64,000 nucleotides of DNA from Flavobacterium frigoris PS1 (GTDB lineage Bacteria; Bacteroidota; Bacteroidia; Flavobacteriales; Flavobacteriaceae): NCBI RefSeq assembly GCF_000252125.1, contig NZ_AHKF01000004.1:1-64000 (forward strand), given 5' to 3'. Shown here in pieces: positions 44,817 through 54,052 of the stretch (position 1 is its first letter; every line of letters starts with the position of its first letter). The notes under the pieces are model-generated. The model made no database searches, was not told the origin of the DNA, and worked only from the letters and a program-made list of their open reading frames with translations. A program made the translations under genes and the position numbers.

Positions 44817-45263
44817 TTATTGTTGTTTAAAAATTAAATTTTTTGATTTTTTGTACTCCTTAATATACATTACACTTTCTATGCCAGTATTTACGTGATT
44901 TGACAACATTGCTAATGCTCTTTGCGTTTCTACTAAAGCAACCTCAGGATTATCATAAGTGCCCAAATCTGTATTGACTGCTTCATCGCGAAATTCGACA
45001 TAGCTCACAACACCAACTAAAACAGCAATTGAAGCCGCGATAGAAAACCAGGGCAATTGTACTATTTTAGATTTTACTGGTACTTTACTCTCCATTTTTT
45101 GGGCTGCCGCATCTATAAAATAACCAAACATTGGTTGGTACTGCTTTAAATGTGGCAAAACATCTGCCGACGAAAAATATTTCCGCAATTCGTTTTCTTC
45201 TGAAATACTGGTTTCACTATCGAAGTATTTCTTTAATAGTATTTCAATATTTTTCAATTCCAT
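44817..45263 (-). CDS. Membrane protein in the anti-sigma position
   Basis: 148 residues. N-terminal helical part (EILLKKYFDSETSISEENELRKYFSS), one membrane helix at about 68-85 (WFSIAASIAVLVGVVSYV), short periplasmic part. The layout and overlap with the sigma gene (20 bases) suggest an anti-sigma factor, but it lacks the zinc HCC motif of the ZAS group. The role is inferred from position. Confidence 0.75.
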   Translation of the reverse strand: MELKNIEILLKKYFDSETSISEENELRKYFSSADVLPHLKQYQPMFGYFIDAAAQKMESKVPVKSKIVQLPWFSIAASIAVLVGVVSYVEFRDEAVNTDLGTYDNPEVALVETQRALAMLSNHVNTGIESVMYIKEYKKSKNLIFKQQ

Positions 45264-45759
45264 AATTTTCGATTTTTGTCATACATTCCCGTATCGATTT
45301 CCTTGCTCTTGAAAGCGCCACTCGGATGGCCGTTTCATTCATCTGCATTATTATTGCTATTTCTGAAAATTCATACTGTTCGATATCTCTCATCTGAATA
45401 ATTAACCGCTGCTGTTCGGGCAATTGATTAATTATCTTTTCTACCCAATTAAGGCTGTCTCCATCTTCCAACTTTTTAACTAAGCAATCCGAATTATCAG
45501 TAAAATTATTATCCACCATCTTTAGGTTTTGAACCCTTTTAGACTTCAGCTGATCCAAACAATAATTTTTAGTCATTGTCATCGCAAAAGCTTCTACACT
45601 ATTAAACTCAACCAAGCTTTCATTCTTACTCCATAATTTTACTAACACTTCTTGAGTTGCATCTTCTGCTTCCTCTGTACTTACAAGCAAACGCTTGGCC
45701 AAGCGGAATACTTTGTCTTTGAACGGTGAGGTCAATTGCAGGAACTCTATTTGATTCAT
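45244..45759 (-). CDS. ECF-type RNA polymerase sigma factor
   Basis: 171 residues. Region 2 near the start (FRLAKRLLVSTEEAEDATQEVLVKLW) and region 4 at the end (LPEQQRLIIQMRDIEQYEFSEIAIIMQMNETAIRVALSRARKSI), linked as in ECF sigma factors. First gene of an operon with the candidate anti-sigma and two DUF4252 proteins. It probably transcribes its own operon under envelope stress. Divergent from the S41 protease, so it may also control that gene. Confidence 0.93.
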   Translation of the reverse strand: MNQIEFLQLTSPFKDKVFRLAKRLLVSTEEAEDATQEVLVKLWSKNESLVEFNSVEAFAMTMTKNYCLDQLKSKRVQNLKMVDNNFTDNSDCLVKKLEDGDSLNWVEKIINQLPEQQRLIIQMRDIEQYEFSEIAIIMQMNETAIRVALSRARKSIRECMTKIENYGIEKY

Positions 45760-45884
45760 AAATCAAGAAATTATTAGTTCGGCTTATATTATCAAGACGA
45801 AAGAACGTTAATTTTGTTACAAAATATACAAAATAAAACTAAAGTCACTACTTTTACGTACCTATATCTATTGAAACCTACTAT

Positions 45885-47330
45885 ATGAAAACCAATTTTA
45901 AGTTTACGATTTTATTCTTTTTCGCCATTTTCTTGTTCCAAAGCTGCCAAGACGAGGATGATGTTGCGGCACCTATAAACCTAGAAGTTCAGGATTTTAT
46001 CTGGAAAGGACTAAATCAATACTATTTGTGGCAAGCAGATGTACCTAATTTGTCTGACAATCGTTTTGCTTCCCAAAACGAACTAAACGTCTTCCTTACT
46101 GGCTATCCTACTCCTGAAGATCTTTTTGATGCCCTAAGAGTAGACAAATCAATTGATCGTTTTAGCTGGATTGTTTCTGATTATTTAGAACTAGAACAAG
46201 CCCTTGGAGGAATATCAAAAAATCATGGTGCTGAATTTGGCTTAGTTTACAAACCAGCAAGCACTACCAATATATTTGGATATATTCGTTACATCCTACC
46301 GAATTCAGATGCATCAACAAAAGACATTCAAAGAGGTTCCATTTTTTACGGAGTGAACGGAACGCCACTTACTGTAAACAATTACCAATCATTATTAGCA
46401 GCCGATAATTATACTTTAAACCTAGCGTCCTATGACGGAGGAGCTATAACGCCAAATGAAAAATCAGTTACTTTGACCAAAACTATCTTAGCTGAAAACC
46501 CAATTTTCATTAATAAGGTCATTACTTCAGGAACACATAAAATTGGCTACTTAATGTACAATGGATTTTATGCTGAATATGACACTCAATTAAACGATGC
46601 TTTCGGCACTCTTAAATCACAAGGAGTTACGGATTTAGTACTTGATTTGCGATATAATTCAGGTGGTTCAGTACTTACAGCGACCCGATTGGCTAGTATG
46701 ATTACAGGACAGTACACTGGACAAATTTTTGCGAAGCAAAAATGGAATGATAAAATCAACGCGTTTTTTGAGTCATCAGATCCAGAAGCGCTAAAAAATA
46801 ATTTTACTGATAAAATAGGAAGCACATCAATTAACAGCTTGAAATTATCGAAAATATATATTCTGACCACTAAAAGTTCAGCTTCAGCAAGCGAGCTTGT
46901 CATAAATGGCTTAAAACCCTATTTGGATGTTGTTCAGATAGGCGACATTACTACAGGGAAAAATGTAGGATCCGTTACTTTATATGACTCTCCAACCTTT
47001 GGAAAAGATAATAGAAATCCTAATCATCGCTACGCTATGCAGCCTATCGTTTTGAAAATTGTCAATGCTGCCGGTTTTGGGGATTATTTTAATGGGCTTA
47101 CTCCCACTTACCAATTAAAAGAAAATTTAGGAAATCTAGATGTTCTGGGCAATACCGCAGAGCCTTTGTTAAGTACTGCAATTGGAAAAATTACAGGAAC
47201 AGGAAAAATGCTCAAACAAAGCCCTGAAAAAGATTTCAACTATTTTAAAGATGCAAAATCGTTGAATGGTATGCAAAACCAAATGTATATTGAGAAAGCG
47301 CCAGAAGGAATTTTAAAAGCGCTAGACTAA
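45885..47330 (+). CDS. S41 family C-terminal processing peptidase, lipoprotein
   Basis: 481 residues. Lipobox LFQSC (Cys 21). PDZ-like region (about 115-200) and peptidase S41 domain with LDLRYNSGGSVLTA and the catalytic Ser region TKSSASASELVINGL near residue 330, and GKNVGSVTL after it. The missing Lys partner of the classical Ser-Lys dyad cannot be judged from the motif alone. Probably outer membrane anchored and cleaves unfolded or secreted proteins. An amidase gene follows. Confidence 0.92.
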   Translation: MKTNFKFTILFFFAIFLFQSCQDEDDVAAPINLEVQDFIWKGLNQYYLWQADVPNLSDNRFASQNELNVFLTGYPTPEDLFDALRVDKSIDRFSWIVSDYLELEQALGGISKNHGAEFGLVYKPASTTNIFGYIRYILPNSDASTKDIQRGSIFYGVNGTPLTVNNYQSLLAADNYTLNLASYDGGAITPNEKSVTLTKTILAENPIFINKVITSGTHKIGYLMYNGFYAEYDTQLNDAFGTLKSQGVTDLVLDLRYNSGGSVLTATRLASMITGQYTGQIFAKQKWNDKINAFFESSDPEALKNNFTDKIGSTSINSLKLSKIYILTTKSSASASELVINGLKPYLDVVQIGDITTGKNVGSVTLYDSPTFGKDNRNPNHRYAMQPIVLKIVNAAGFGDYFNGLTPTYQLKENLGNLDVLGNTAEPLLSTAIGKITGTGKMLKQSPEKDFNYFKDAKSLNGMQNQMYIEKAPEGILKALD

Positions 47331-47404
47331 TCACAAACTCACAATGAATTGCATTACAACACGTTACCAATAACTAGCCTCAAATTTTAATAAACATGTA
47401 ACCT

Positions 47405-48022
47405 ATGGAAAATTCAGTTAAGTTATTTTTGATTGTGATTACTTTGACTTGTTTTGCATTTATCAGCCCTGAAAAATCAGAACCAAAATTGATTAATGTG
47501 GTTATTGATGCCGGTCACGGTGGAGAAGATTTTGGTGCTACTCAAGATGAAATAACTGAAAAAGAAATTGTAGAACAGCTTATTACTAAAATTAAGATTT
47601 TCAACAAAAATAAAAATATCGTAATTCATTATACCAGATCAACAGACAAGTTTATTCCACTTAAAGACAGAACTGATTTTATAAATACAATCAAGCCAGA
47701 TTTGGTTTTATCCCTACATGTAAATACAAGTTTGAACAGCAATACTTCTGGGATGGAGTTCTATGTTTCTAAAGAGTCCAATTTTTATCAAAAGTCAAAT
47801 CTAATAGCTGAAAATTTCCAGATTAGCTTTTTAAATTCAAATTATAAAGTCGCTGAAATAAAAAATGCTAATTTTTATATTTTAAATAAATCAGAAGTCC
47901 CAGCCGTAATAATGGAACTTGGATATTTGACCAATGAATCTGACAAAAAGAATCTTGCTAACAACCACGAGCAAAATCAAATAGCAAAAAAAATTATAGA
48001 ATGTATTTCTGAATTGAGGTAA
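47405..48022 (+). CDS. N-acetylmuramoyl-L-alanine amidase (Amidase_3)
   Basis: Cleaves the amide between MurNAc and the stem peptide in peptidoglycan. 205 residues with an N-terminal hydrophobic segment (VKLFLIVITLTCFAFI) acting as signal or anchor. Zinc ligands: His in VVIDAGHGGEDFG, Glu in TEKEIVEQL, His in LSLHVN; catalytic Glu in VIMELGYLTNESD. Followed by a bidirectional terminator. Confidence 0.93.
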   Translation: MENSVKLFLIVITLTCFAFISPEKSEPKLINVVIDAGHGGEDFGATQDEITEKEIVEQLITKIKIFNKNKNIVIHYTRSTDKFIPLKDRTDFINTIKPDLVLSLHVNTSLNSNTSGMEFYVSKESNFYQKSNLIAENFQISFLNSNYKVAEIKNANFYILNKSEVPAVIMELGYLTNESDKKNLANNHEQNQIAKKIIECISELR

Positions 48023-48040
48023 GACCAACTCCATAACAAA

Positions 48041-48075
48041 AAAAAGGGCTTTCATCACTGAAAGCCCTTTTTTTT
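48041..48075. terminator. Bidirectional terminator
   Basis: AAAAAGGGCTTTC (48041-48053) pairs with GAAAGCCCTTTTT (48060-48072), loop ATCACT, T tract on both sides. It separates the amidase from the convergent TonB receptor gene. Confidence 0.92.
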
Positions 48076-48091
48076 GTTATCAAAGAATGGG

Positions 48092-50044
48092 TTAAAAATT
48101 AAGGTTTAATCCAATTTTAAAGTTTCTTCCTCTCGTACTATACCCTACAGATTCGACAAACTCTTCGTTTAAAATATTGTTTACTGCAGCAAACACACTC
48201 ATTCTGTTTTTAATAAGGTCGTATTTTACTGTACCATTAAACAGTTGATAAGAATCTAACATAAGTGGTATTGTTGCATAGGTTCCTCCATCAAAAAACG
48301 CATCCTTTCTTTTATCCACATATTGATAGTTTACAGAAAAGAAAGCTCTGTTGGTAGCTTGATAATCTAAAGAAATATTTCCTTTATGTTTTGGAATTAA
48401 CCGACTCAAAGGCTCTTCTACTTGTGTAAAAGTATAATTTGCATTTACTTTTAGATCCTTTGAAAAAGCATAAGAAACCATCGTCTCCACACCTTTTGCA
48501 TTATTCCTTCCCTCTATATTTATATAATTCGAAACATAGGTTGCTGGATTAGTATAAAACCCAAAAGAGTTTTCCTCTTCTCTATGAAAAGCAACTGCAT
48601 TAAAAGTAAGCTTCTTAGCCAATAAAGCCACTTCAAAGCCAGCTTCTACAGTACTATTTTCCTCAGGAGTCAAATCTAAATTGCCATAAGGAGAGTACAA
48701 CTGATACAAACTTGGGGTGATATATGCGGTGCTATATGAAGCCAATACTTTCAATGGTAATTCAGAAAAAGAGAAAGATGGGTTCACATTATACACAAAA
48801 TGATCTCCATAAACGCTGTGCATATTATCTCTAACACCCACATTAAGATTTAGACCAAAATCAGAATTATAAACTGCAGTCAAATAAGGATCTACTGTAT
48901 TAAATTTTGCCGTTTCAGCGGCGATAGCATCATAAGCTGTTTTTGAATCCATCTCTTGAAACTGAAATTGAGTACCCAAGACTACAAAAAATTGTTTGCT
49001 GAACTCATATTTATTAAAAGCATCTACATTTATACTTCTAGATTTATAATCACTTACATCAACAGAATTTGAATAAGAACTAAAAGTATTATAATTTCTT
49101 TCAATTGTATTAAAGCTTGTGTTCAATACGAATTCTCCTTTATTGTATTTATACTTAGGTGAAAATCCCAAACGAAATTGTTCAGATGTTGAAACATTTA
49201 AAGGGGTGTCAGGATTATTGAAGTTATCAAATGTACCGTCAAAATCATTTTTAAGTCGGTCATAATTAGCAAAAAAGTCCAAGCTTAATTTCTCTGTTGG
49301 CGTGAATCCAAGTTTAACTAATGAGTTAATTCTAGAGAAACGATCTGCTTCAAAATTTGCAGACTCAGGAACAGCAGCTTCAGATATACCCGTTGTTTCT
49401 GTACTGTTTAAAGAAGCATAATAATTAAATTTATCTAATTTTCCATTTACAGAAAGTCCTTGATTATAATCCTGTGGGCGGTAATTCGTTCTGTCAGCAG
49501 TGGTTTGTGTACCAACACTCATATGTGCATTTCCCGCAATTGCTTTTTTCCCTGCTTTTTTCAAAGTAATATTAATAACTCCTGCAGCAGCTCCTGAACC
49601 ATACAAAGTACTTGCTGCTCCTTTCAAAATTTCAATACTTTCTACCTGATCTACAGGAATCAAGCGCAAATCATATTCTAAATTAATTCCCGAAGCATCA
49701 GTAACTGGAATCCCATCAATCATGATTAATGTTTGACGATTGCGTCCCCCTCGGATATAATACCCTAGGTTTTTTCCCGCACTACTTTGATTTCCATTAA
49801 TTTCCATCCCTGCAACTGAATTCAAAACAGTGGCTAAAGATTGACCTGATCTCTTTGATAATTCTTCGGCGGTAATTTTCACAATCACTTTTCCAGATTT
49901 TTCTTTTGCTAAAGCAAATTTCGAATCAGAAATTACCACTTCATTCAACTCGTTTTGTTGTAAAACAGTTTCTTTTTTTTGCGCAAAAGCACAAGAAGTC
50001 ATCAGCACGCATAACGCACTAATACGAACGATTTTGTTGTTCAT
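48092..50044 (-). CDS. btuB: TonB-dependent receptor, predicted cobalamin receptor
   Basis: Outer membrane active transporter, 650 residues. Signal peptide (1-21), a TonB box-like start (NELNEVVISDS), plug domain (about 50-155: RSGQSLATVLNSVAGMEINGN, IRGGRNRQTLIMIDGIPVTD) and a 22-strand barrel ending in RGRNFKIGLNLNF. No carboxypeptidase-like N-terminal extension, as in BtuB. The cobalamin riboswitch in its leader makes vitamin B12 or a corrinoid the likely cargo. The divergent ABC transporter would take it across the inner membrane. Confidence 0.88.
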   Translation of the reverse strand: MNNKIVRISALCVLMTSCAFAQKKETVLQQNELNEVVISDSKFALAKEKSGKVIVKITAEELSKRSGQSLATVLNSVAGMEINGNQSSAGKNLGYYIRGGRNRQTLIMIDGIPVTDASGINLEYDLRLIPVDQVESIEILKGAASTLYGSGAAAGVINITLKKAGKKAIAGNAHMSVGTQTTADRTNYRPQDYNQGLSVNGKLDKFNYYASLNSTETTGISEAAVPESANFEADRFSRINSLVKLGFTPTEKLSLDFFANYDRLKNDFDGTFDNFNNPDTPLNVSTSEQFRLGFSPKYKYNKGEFVLNTSFNTIERNYNTFSSYSNSVDVSDYKSRSINVDAFNKYEFSKQFFVVLGTQFQFQEMDSKTAYDAIAAETAKFNTVDPYLTAVYNSDFGLNLNVGVRDNMHSVYGDHFVYNVNPSFSFSELPLKVLASYSTAYITPSLYQLYSPYGNLDLTPEENSTVEAGFEVALLAKKLTFNAVAFHREEENSFGFYTNPATYVSNYINIEGRNNAKGVETMVSYAFSKDLKVNANYTFTQVEEPLSRLIPKHKGNISLDYQATNRAFFSVNYQYVDKRKDAFFDGGTYATIPLMLDSYQLFNGTVKYDLIKNRMSVFAAVNNILNEEFVESVGYSTRGRNFKIGLNLNF

Positions 50045-50160
50045 TTTAATAAAACATTTTTAATAACAGCTATTTACTGCTACATGACTAAAAATGGGAG
50101 AAAAGTATGAAATAACCCATACCCAAACCTTTTTTCCCGAAAGTTTGATACAAATTGTAT

Positions 50161-50365
50161 TAGGCAGGTCTCCTGGCTTGCGTCTTGTTGTTTACCTTCT
50201 CATCCGCGGTAGCAGACAATGGTTTGTAGATAACAACAAGCTTATTAGCTTACAGTTGCGGGTACAGCGCAAGATTTTCGATTTCTGAATTTGATTATTA
50301 AATCTTCAAATTTCAATCACTCACTTCCCTTTTAATGCTTGTCTTTAATATTAAAAACAGCAACC
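50161..50365 (-). ncRNA. Cobalamin riboswitch
   Basis: Read on the minus strand, the leader has the hallmarks of the B12 element: TTAAAAGGGAAGTG, the core GCTGTACCCGCAACTGTAA (50268-50250), the CCATTGTC and GAGAAGGT segments, and AGCCAGGAGACCTGCC closing P1. It lies about 120 bases upstream of the receptor start. Such elements reduce translation or transcription when adenosylcobalamin is bound. Ends of the element are approximate. Confidence 0.92.
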
Positions 50366-50377
50366 TCAATACGGCTG

Positions 50378-50385
50378 CAAATATA
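50378..50385 (-). promoter_or_regulatory. -7 box of the riboswitch-receptor transcript
   Basis: TATATTTG on the minus strand, just upstream of the predicted riboswitch 5' end. No TTG is found at the -33 distance. The transcript leader would be about 325 bases. Confidence 0.6.
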
Positions 50386-50413
50386 ACTTTATCCTGCGAA
50401 TAAAAAATAAAAT

Positions 50414-50445
50414 TTGATTTTTAAAAAGGATTAAATATACCTTTG
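50414..50445 (+). promoter_or_regulatory. Promoter of the ABC transporter operon
   Basis: TTG (50414-50416) and TACCTTTG (50438-50445), spacer 21. The start codon of the binding protein is 20 bases later, so this transcript has no room for a riboswitch of its own. Confidence 0.75.
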
Positions 50446-50465
50446 CAGCACTTGAAAATCATTTT

Positions 50466-51608
50466 ATGAAATCAACATCTTTAAAATTCATTCTTTTATT
50501 ACATATCCTTTTTGCTTTTGGATGCAAACAAAAAACGGAGGTTTCTAATACTTATTTAGCTTCTTCTAAAAATGAAATCCAACATGCTAAAGGCTTTGAA
50601 ATCTACAAATATGACGGCTATTCCGTAGTAAAAATCACCAATCCTTGGCCCGCGGCCAAAGAAAGTTTCAGCTATATTTTGAAACAAAAAAACGCAATCA
50701 TTCCAGATAGTTTGATGCATTTTACTACTATTCAAATTCCTATAAAAACAATTGTAGTGACCTCAACCACACATATTCCGTCGTTGGAAATGTTGGGAGT
50801 CGAAAACACTTTAGTGGGCTTCCCTAATACTGATTATATTTCATCAGAAAAAACCAGAAAAAGAATTGATGCGGGAAAAGTCAGAGAGGTTGGGAAAAAT
50901 GAAAACCTCAACACTGAAGTTTTAATAGACATGCAAGCTGACGTGATTGTGGGTTTCAGTCTTAACAGCAGTAATCCTTCCTTAACGCTTTTACAAAAAA
51001 GTGGTCTAAAGGTAATGCTAAACGGCGATTGGACTGAACAGTCTCCTCTAGGAAAAGCAGAATGGATTAAGTTTTTCGGTGCTTTGTACGGACTAGATTC
51101 CAAGGCAAATTCCATTTTTTCTGATATCGAAAAAGAATACAACACTACTTTGGCTTTAGCAAAAAAGGTCACAAAGAAACCAACGGTTCTTAGTGGAGCT
51201 ATGTTTCAAGATCAATGGTATGTTCCACAGGGAGAAAGTTGGGCTTCACTATTTCTAAAAGATGCACAGGCTGATTATTTATGGTCTGATACTAAAGGAA
51301 CAGGCGGGCTTTCCCTTCCTTTTGAAGTGGTATTAGAAAAGGCGCAGAAAGCAGAATTCTGGATCGCACCCGGAGATTTTTCTTCCTTGAAGCAAATGAG
51401 CGACAGTAATCCGCATTATGCGCAATTTGATTCATTTAAAAATAAAAAAGTATATTCGTATGCCCTAAATAAAGGGGCGAAAGGAGGAATTTTATATTTT
51501 GAATGGTCTCCTACCCGTCCTGACTGGGTCTTGAAAGATTTGATTAAAATATTTCATCCCGAGTTACTGCCAAATCACAAACTTTTTTTCTTTCAGAAAT
51601 TAGAATAA
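50466..51608 (+). CDS. btuF: ABC transporter substrate-binding lipoprotein, predicted cobalamin
   Basis: 380 residues. Lipobox FAFGC (Cys 20). The mature part is of the FecB/BtuF class III fold: two lobes (LGVENTLVGFPNTDYISS and ADVIVGFSLNSSNPSLTLL) connected by one long helix. The substrate is inferred from the cobalamin riboswitch on the divergent receptor; siderophore binding would be the alternative. It is followed directly by permease and ATPase genes. Confidence 0.82.
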   Translation: MKSTSLKFILLLHILFAFGCKQKTEVSNTYLASSKNEIQHAKGFEIYKYDGYSVVKITNPWPAAKESFSYILKQKNAIIPDSLMHFTTIQIPIKTIVVTSTTHIPSLEMLGVENTLVGFPNTDYISSEKTRKRIDAGKVREVGKNENLNTEVLIDMQADVIVGFSLNSSNPSLTLLQKSGLKVMLNGDWTEQSPLGKAEWIKFFGALYGLDSKANSIFSDIEKEYNTTLALAKKVTKKPTVLSGAMFQDQWYVPQGESWASLFLKDAQADYLWSDTKGTGGLSLPFEVVLEKAQKAEFWIAPGDFSSLKQMSDSNPHYAQFDSFKNKKVYSYALNKGAKGGILYFEWSPTRPDWVLKDLIKIFHPELLPNHKLFFFQKLE

Positions 51609-51609
51609 A

Positions 51610-52641
51610 TTGAATCAAACAAATCGAAATACCGTTCTTTTCCTGATCCTAACCATTGGAGTGGTTTGCCTGTTTATAATCAACATCAGCTTAGGATCTG
51701 TTTCTATTCCATTAAAAGAAGTCTTTCATAGCCTTTTAGGCGGAACTTCCAGCAAAGAAACTTGGCAATACATCATCCTTAATTATAGATTGCCTAAGGC
51801 TATTGCCGCAGTTTTAGTGGGAATGGGACTTTCAATTAGCGGTTTGTTAATGCAAACTTTATTTAGAAATCCACTGGCCGGTCCTTATGTTTTAGGGCTG
51901 AGCTCAGGAGCCAGTTTAGGTGTAGCAATAGTAATACTTGGAGCGGCATTTCTTCCAGCATCTGTAGCTTCTATTTTACTTTCGTCTTACGGGGTAGTTT
52001 TGGCTTCTAGTTTAGGTAGTTTTTTAGTTTTGATGGCTGTATTAGTCGTTTCCTACCGATTACGAGACACCATGGCTATCTTGATTGTTGGGTTAATGTT
52101 TGGCAGTTTGACAAGTGCTATTGTGGGAACTTTGAGCTATTTCAGCACTGCAGAGCAGCTGCAAAAATTCACATTCTGGTCCTTGGGTAATTTAGGCAAC
52201 TTATCATGGACATCCATATTAATTTTATTTATCTCTGTATTGATAGGGTTGCTTTTGAGTCTATTCAGCATAAAGCCTTTGAACGCCTTGCTTTTAGGAG
52301 AAAATTACGCCCGCAGTCTGGGTCTAAACTATAAAAGATCTCAGCTAATCATCATATTTGCTACTAGTGTATTGGCAGGAAGTATTACAGCATTTGCCGG
52401 ACCAATTGCCTTTATCGGTCTTGCGGTTCCCCATATCGCTAAATTAATTTTCCAAACCAGCAATCATGTTGTTTTATTTTGGAGCACCTTGCTTTTTGGA
52501 GCGAGCATCATGTTAATCTGTGATACTATTTCACAAGTTCCAGGCGGAGATATTACATTACCTATTAATGCCGTAACTTCAATTTTTGGGGCACCAATAG
52601 TTATTTGGTTATTAATTCGAAAAAAGAAAATGATCGGATAA
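51610..52641 (+). CDS. btuC: FecCD/BtuC-type ABC permease
   Basis: 343 residues with about ten helices, typical of the FecCD family (GLLMQTLFRNPLAGPYVLGLSSGASLGVA, GPIAFIGLAVPHIAKLI, PGGDITLPINAVTSIFGAPI). The start is a TTG at 51610, one base after the previous stop; the first in-frame ATG would remove the first helix, so TTG is preferred. The last base of its stop is the first base of the next ATG (TAATG), so translation is coupled. Confidence 0.88.
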   Translation: MNQTNRNTVLFLILTIGVVCLFIINISLGSVSIPLKEVFHSLLGGTSSKETWQYIILNYRLPKAIAAVLVGMGLSISGLLMQTLFRNPLAGPYVLGLSSGASLGVAIVILGAAFLPASVASILLSSYGVVLASSLGSFLVLMAVLVVSYRLRDTMAILIVGLMFGSLTSAIVGTLSYFSTAEQLQKFTFWSLGNLGNLSWTSILILFISVLIGLLLSLFSIKPLNALLLGENYARSLGLNYKRSQLIIIFATSVLAGSITAFAGPIAFIGLAVPHIAKLIFQTSNHVVLFWSTLLFGASIMLICDTISQVPGGDITLPINAVTSIFGAPIVIWLLIRKKKMIG

Positions 52642-53423
52642 TGGAAAACAAGATGATCTTAAAGGCTACGGATATCAGCATTGGTTACACCCATAAAAAA
52701 GGGAATACCCTTATTTCTGCGAATATTAATTTAACTCTGGAAAAAGGGAAACTCATTTCTTTGATTGGTGCTAATGGAATAGGAAAATCAACACTTCTAC
52801 GAACAATAACAGGAATCCAAAAAACCCTTTCTGGAACGGTTTTACTTAATAGCCAAAACATTCATAAACTGGATTCGCTAACCTTAGCCCAAAACTTAAG
52901 TGTCGTTCTAACCGAGAAATTACCTCCCAGTAATCTGACTGTTTTTGAGCTCATCGCTTTGGGGAGACAGCCTTATACCAATTGGATAGGAAAGTTAACA
53001 GAATTGGATATTGCAAAAGTCAACGAAGCCATGGAGCAAACACAAATTAGTGAATTGGCTGCAAAAAAACATTACGAAATCAGTGATGGGCAATTGCAAA
53101 AAGTATTGATTGCTCGTGCTTTGGCACAGGACACTCCGCTAATTATTTTAGATGAACCCACTACTCATTTAGATCTATTGCATAAAGTAGCGCTGTTTAA
53201 ACTCTTGAAAAAACTCACCCAAGAAACGCAAAAATGCATTCTGTTTTCAACACATGATATTGACATGGCGATTCAACTTAGCGATGAAATGATCATTATG
53301 ACACCAGAAACTGTTGTTCAGGACCAGCCATGTAATTTTATTTCGAAAGGTAGCTTTAATACCTTATTTAATGACGAACATATTGTTTTTGATAGCCACA
53401 AAGGGAAATTTGTCATAACCTAA
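52641..53423 (+). CDS. btuD: ABC transporter ATP-binding protein
   Basis: 260 residues from the ATG at 52641, which overlaps the permease stop by one base. Walker A LIGANGIGKSTLLR, signature ISDGQLQKVLIARAL (a D for the usual G in LSGGQ), Walker B LIILDEPTTHLDL, and the switch His in FSTHDIDMA. Drives the B12-type importer. The leader sequence before it was coding for the permease, so longer starts are unlikely. Confidence 0.92.
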   Translation: MENKMILKATDISIGYTHKKGNTLISANINLTLEKGKLISLIGANGIGKSTLLRTITGIQKTLSGTVLLNSQNIHKLDSLTLAQNLSVVLTEKLPPSNLTVFELIALGRQPYTNWIGKLTELDIAKVNEAMEQTQISELAAKKHYEISDGQLQKVLIARALAQDTPLIILDEPTTHLDLLHKVALFKLLKKLTQETQKCILFSTHDIDMAIQLSDEMIIMTPETVVQDQPCNFISKGSFNTLFNDEHIVFDSHKGKFVIT

Positions 53424-53602
53424 TCTTTATTTTTCAAAAAACTGACAATCCAGTTTCAAAGAAGATAATCATCATAACACATCAAAAACACCCTCTTTAT
53501 AAGATAAAGACTCGTTTATCTTTTAATTTAGTATACCCTTTTCTTATTCCCCAAAACTAAACTTATCACTATGAGTAAAACTTTTTTTTAAAACTTTTAA
53601 TT

Positions 53603-54009
53603 ATGGAAAAGTTGTTTTCTTTCCTCAAAAAATTAGTTCTACTAAGGAGCTTAGTTTTTCTCTATTCTTGTATTCAGGACGAAATGATTAGTATTCATTC
53701 AAATGGAAATAAAAAACAAATCGGAATTAAAATGACTCGTAAATTAGTACTACGCCCTGAGGGAGATAAAAAGAATTCGCCTTCGCAAGGCACTACTATC
53801 GCTATATCTTAAAGCAATAGCTGTTTTTGATGCACCACATTTTGATGTACACTTTTACATGATTTATGTTGAAGAAGTCAGTCTTAACTATTCCCAACCG
53901 GAGCATTTCGTACAAGCGGGCAATTATCCAACGAAATACAATATTTATCATGATGTTCAAACTGGCGGCACGTTCATCACATTAAGCGAGTTTGTTATGC
54001 GAGACTAAA
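53603..54009 (+). pseudogene. Decayed lipoprotein gene of the DUF5602/TTHB210-like type
   Basis: Three frames in succession. The first, from ATG 53603, has a lipobox-like LYSC and stops at 53810-53812. The second, from about 53820, reads APHFDVHFYMIY and NYPTKY, motifs I recall from DUF5602 proteins, then stops. The third, from 53941, reads NIYHDVQTGGTFITLSEFV and stops at 54009. A base insertion at 53940 and a larger deletion explain the pattern. The total is much shorter than the intact family. Confidence 0.6.
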
Positions 54010-54052
54010 TAAAAATGAGGGCGCTAGTACTTCCTTATTTTTATACTTTTTT

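Noticed and set aside
50094..50288. A 64-codon plus-strand frame over the riboswitch
   Set aside because: It is the complement of the structured cobalamin element, not a gene.
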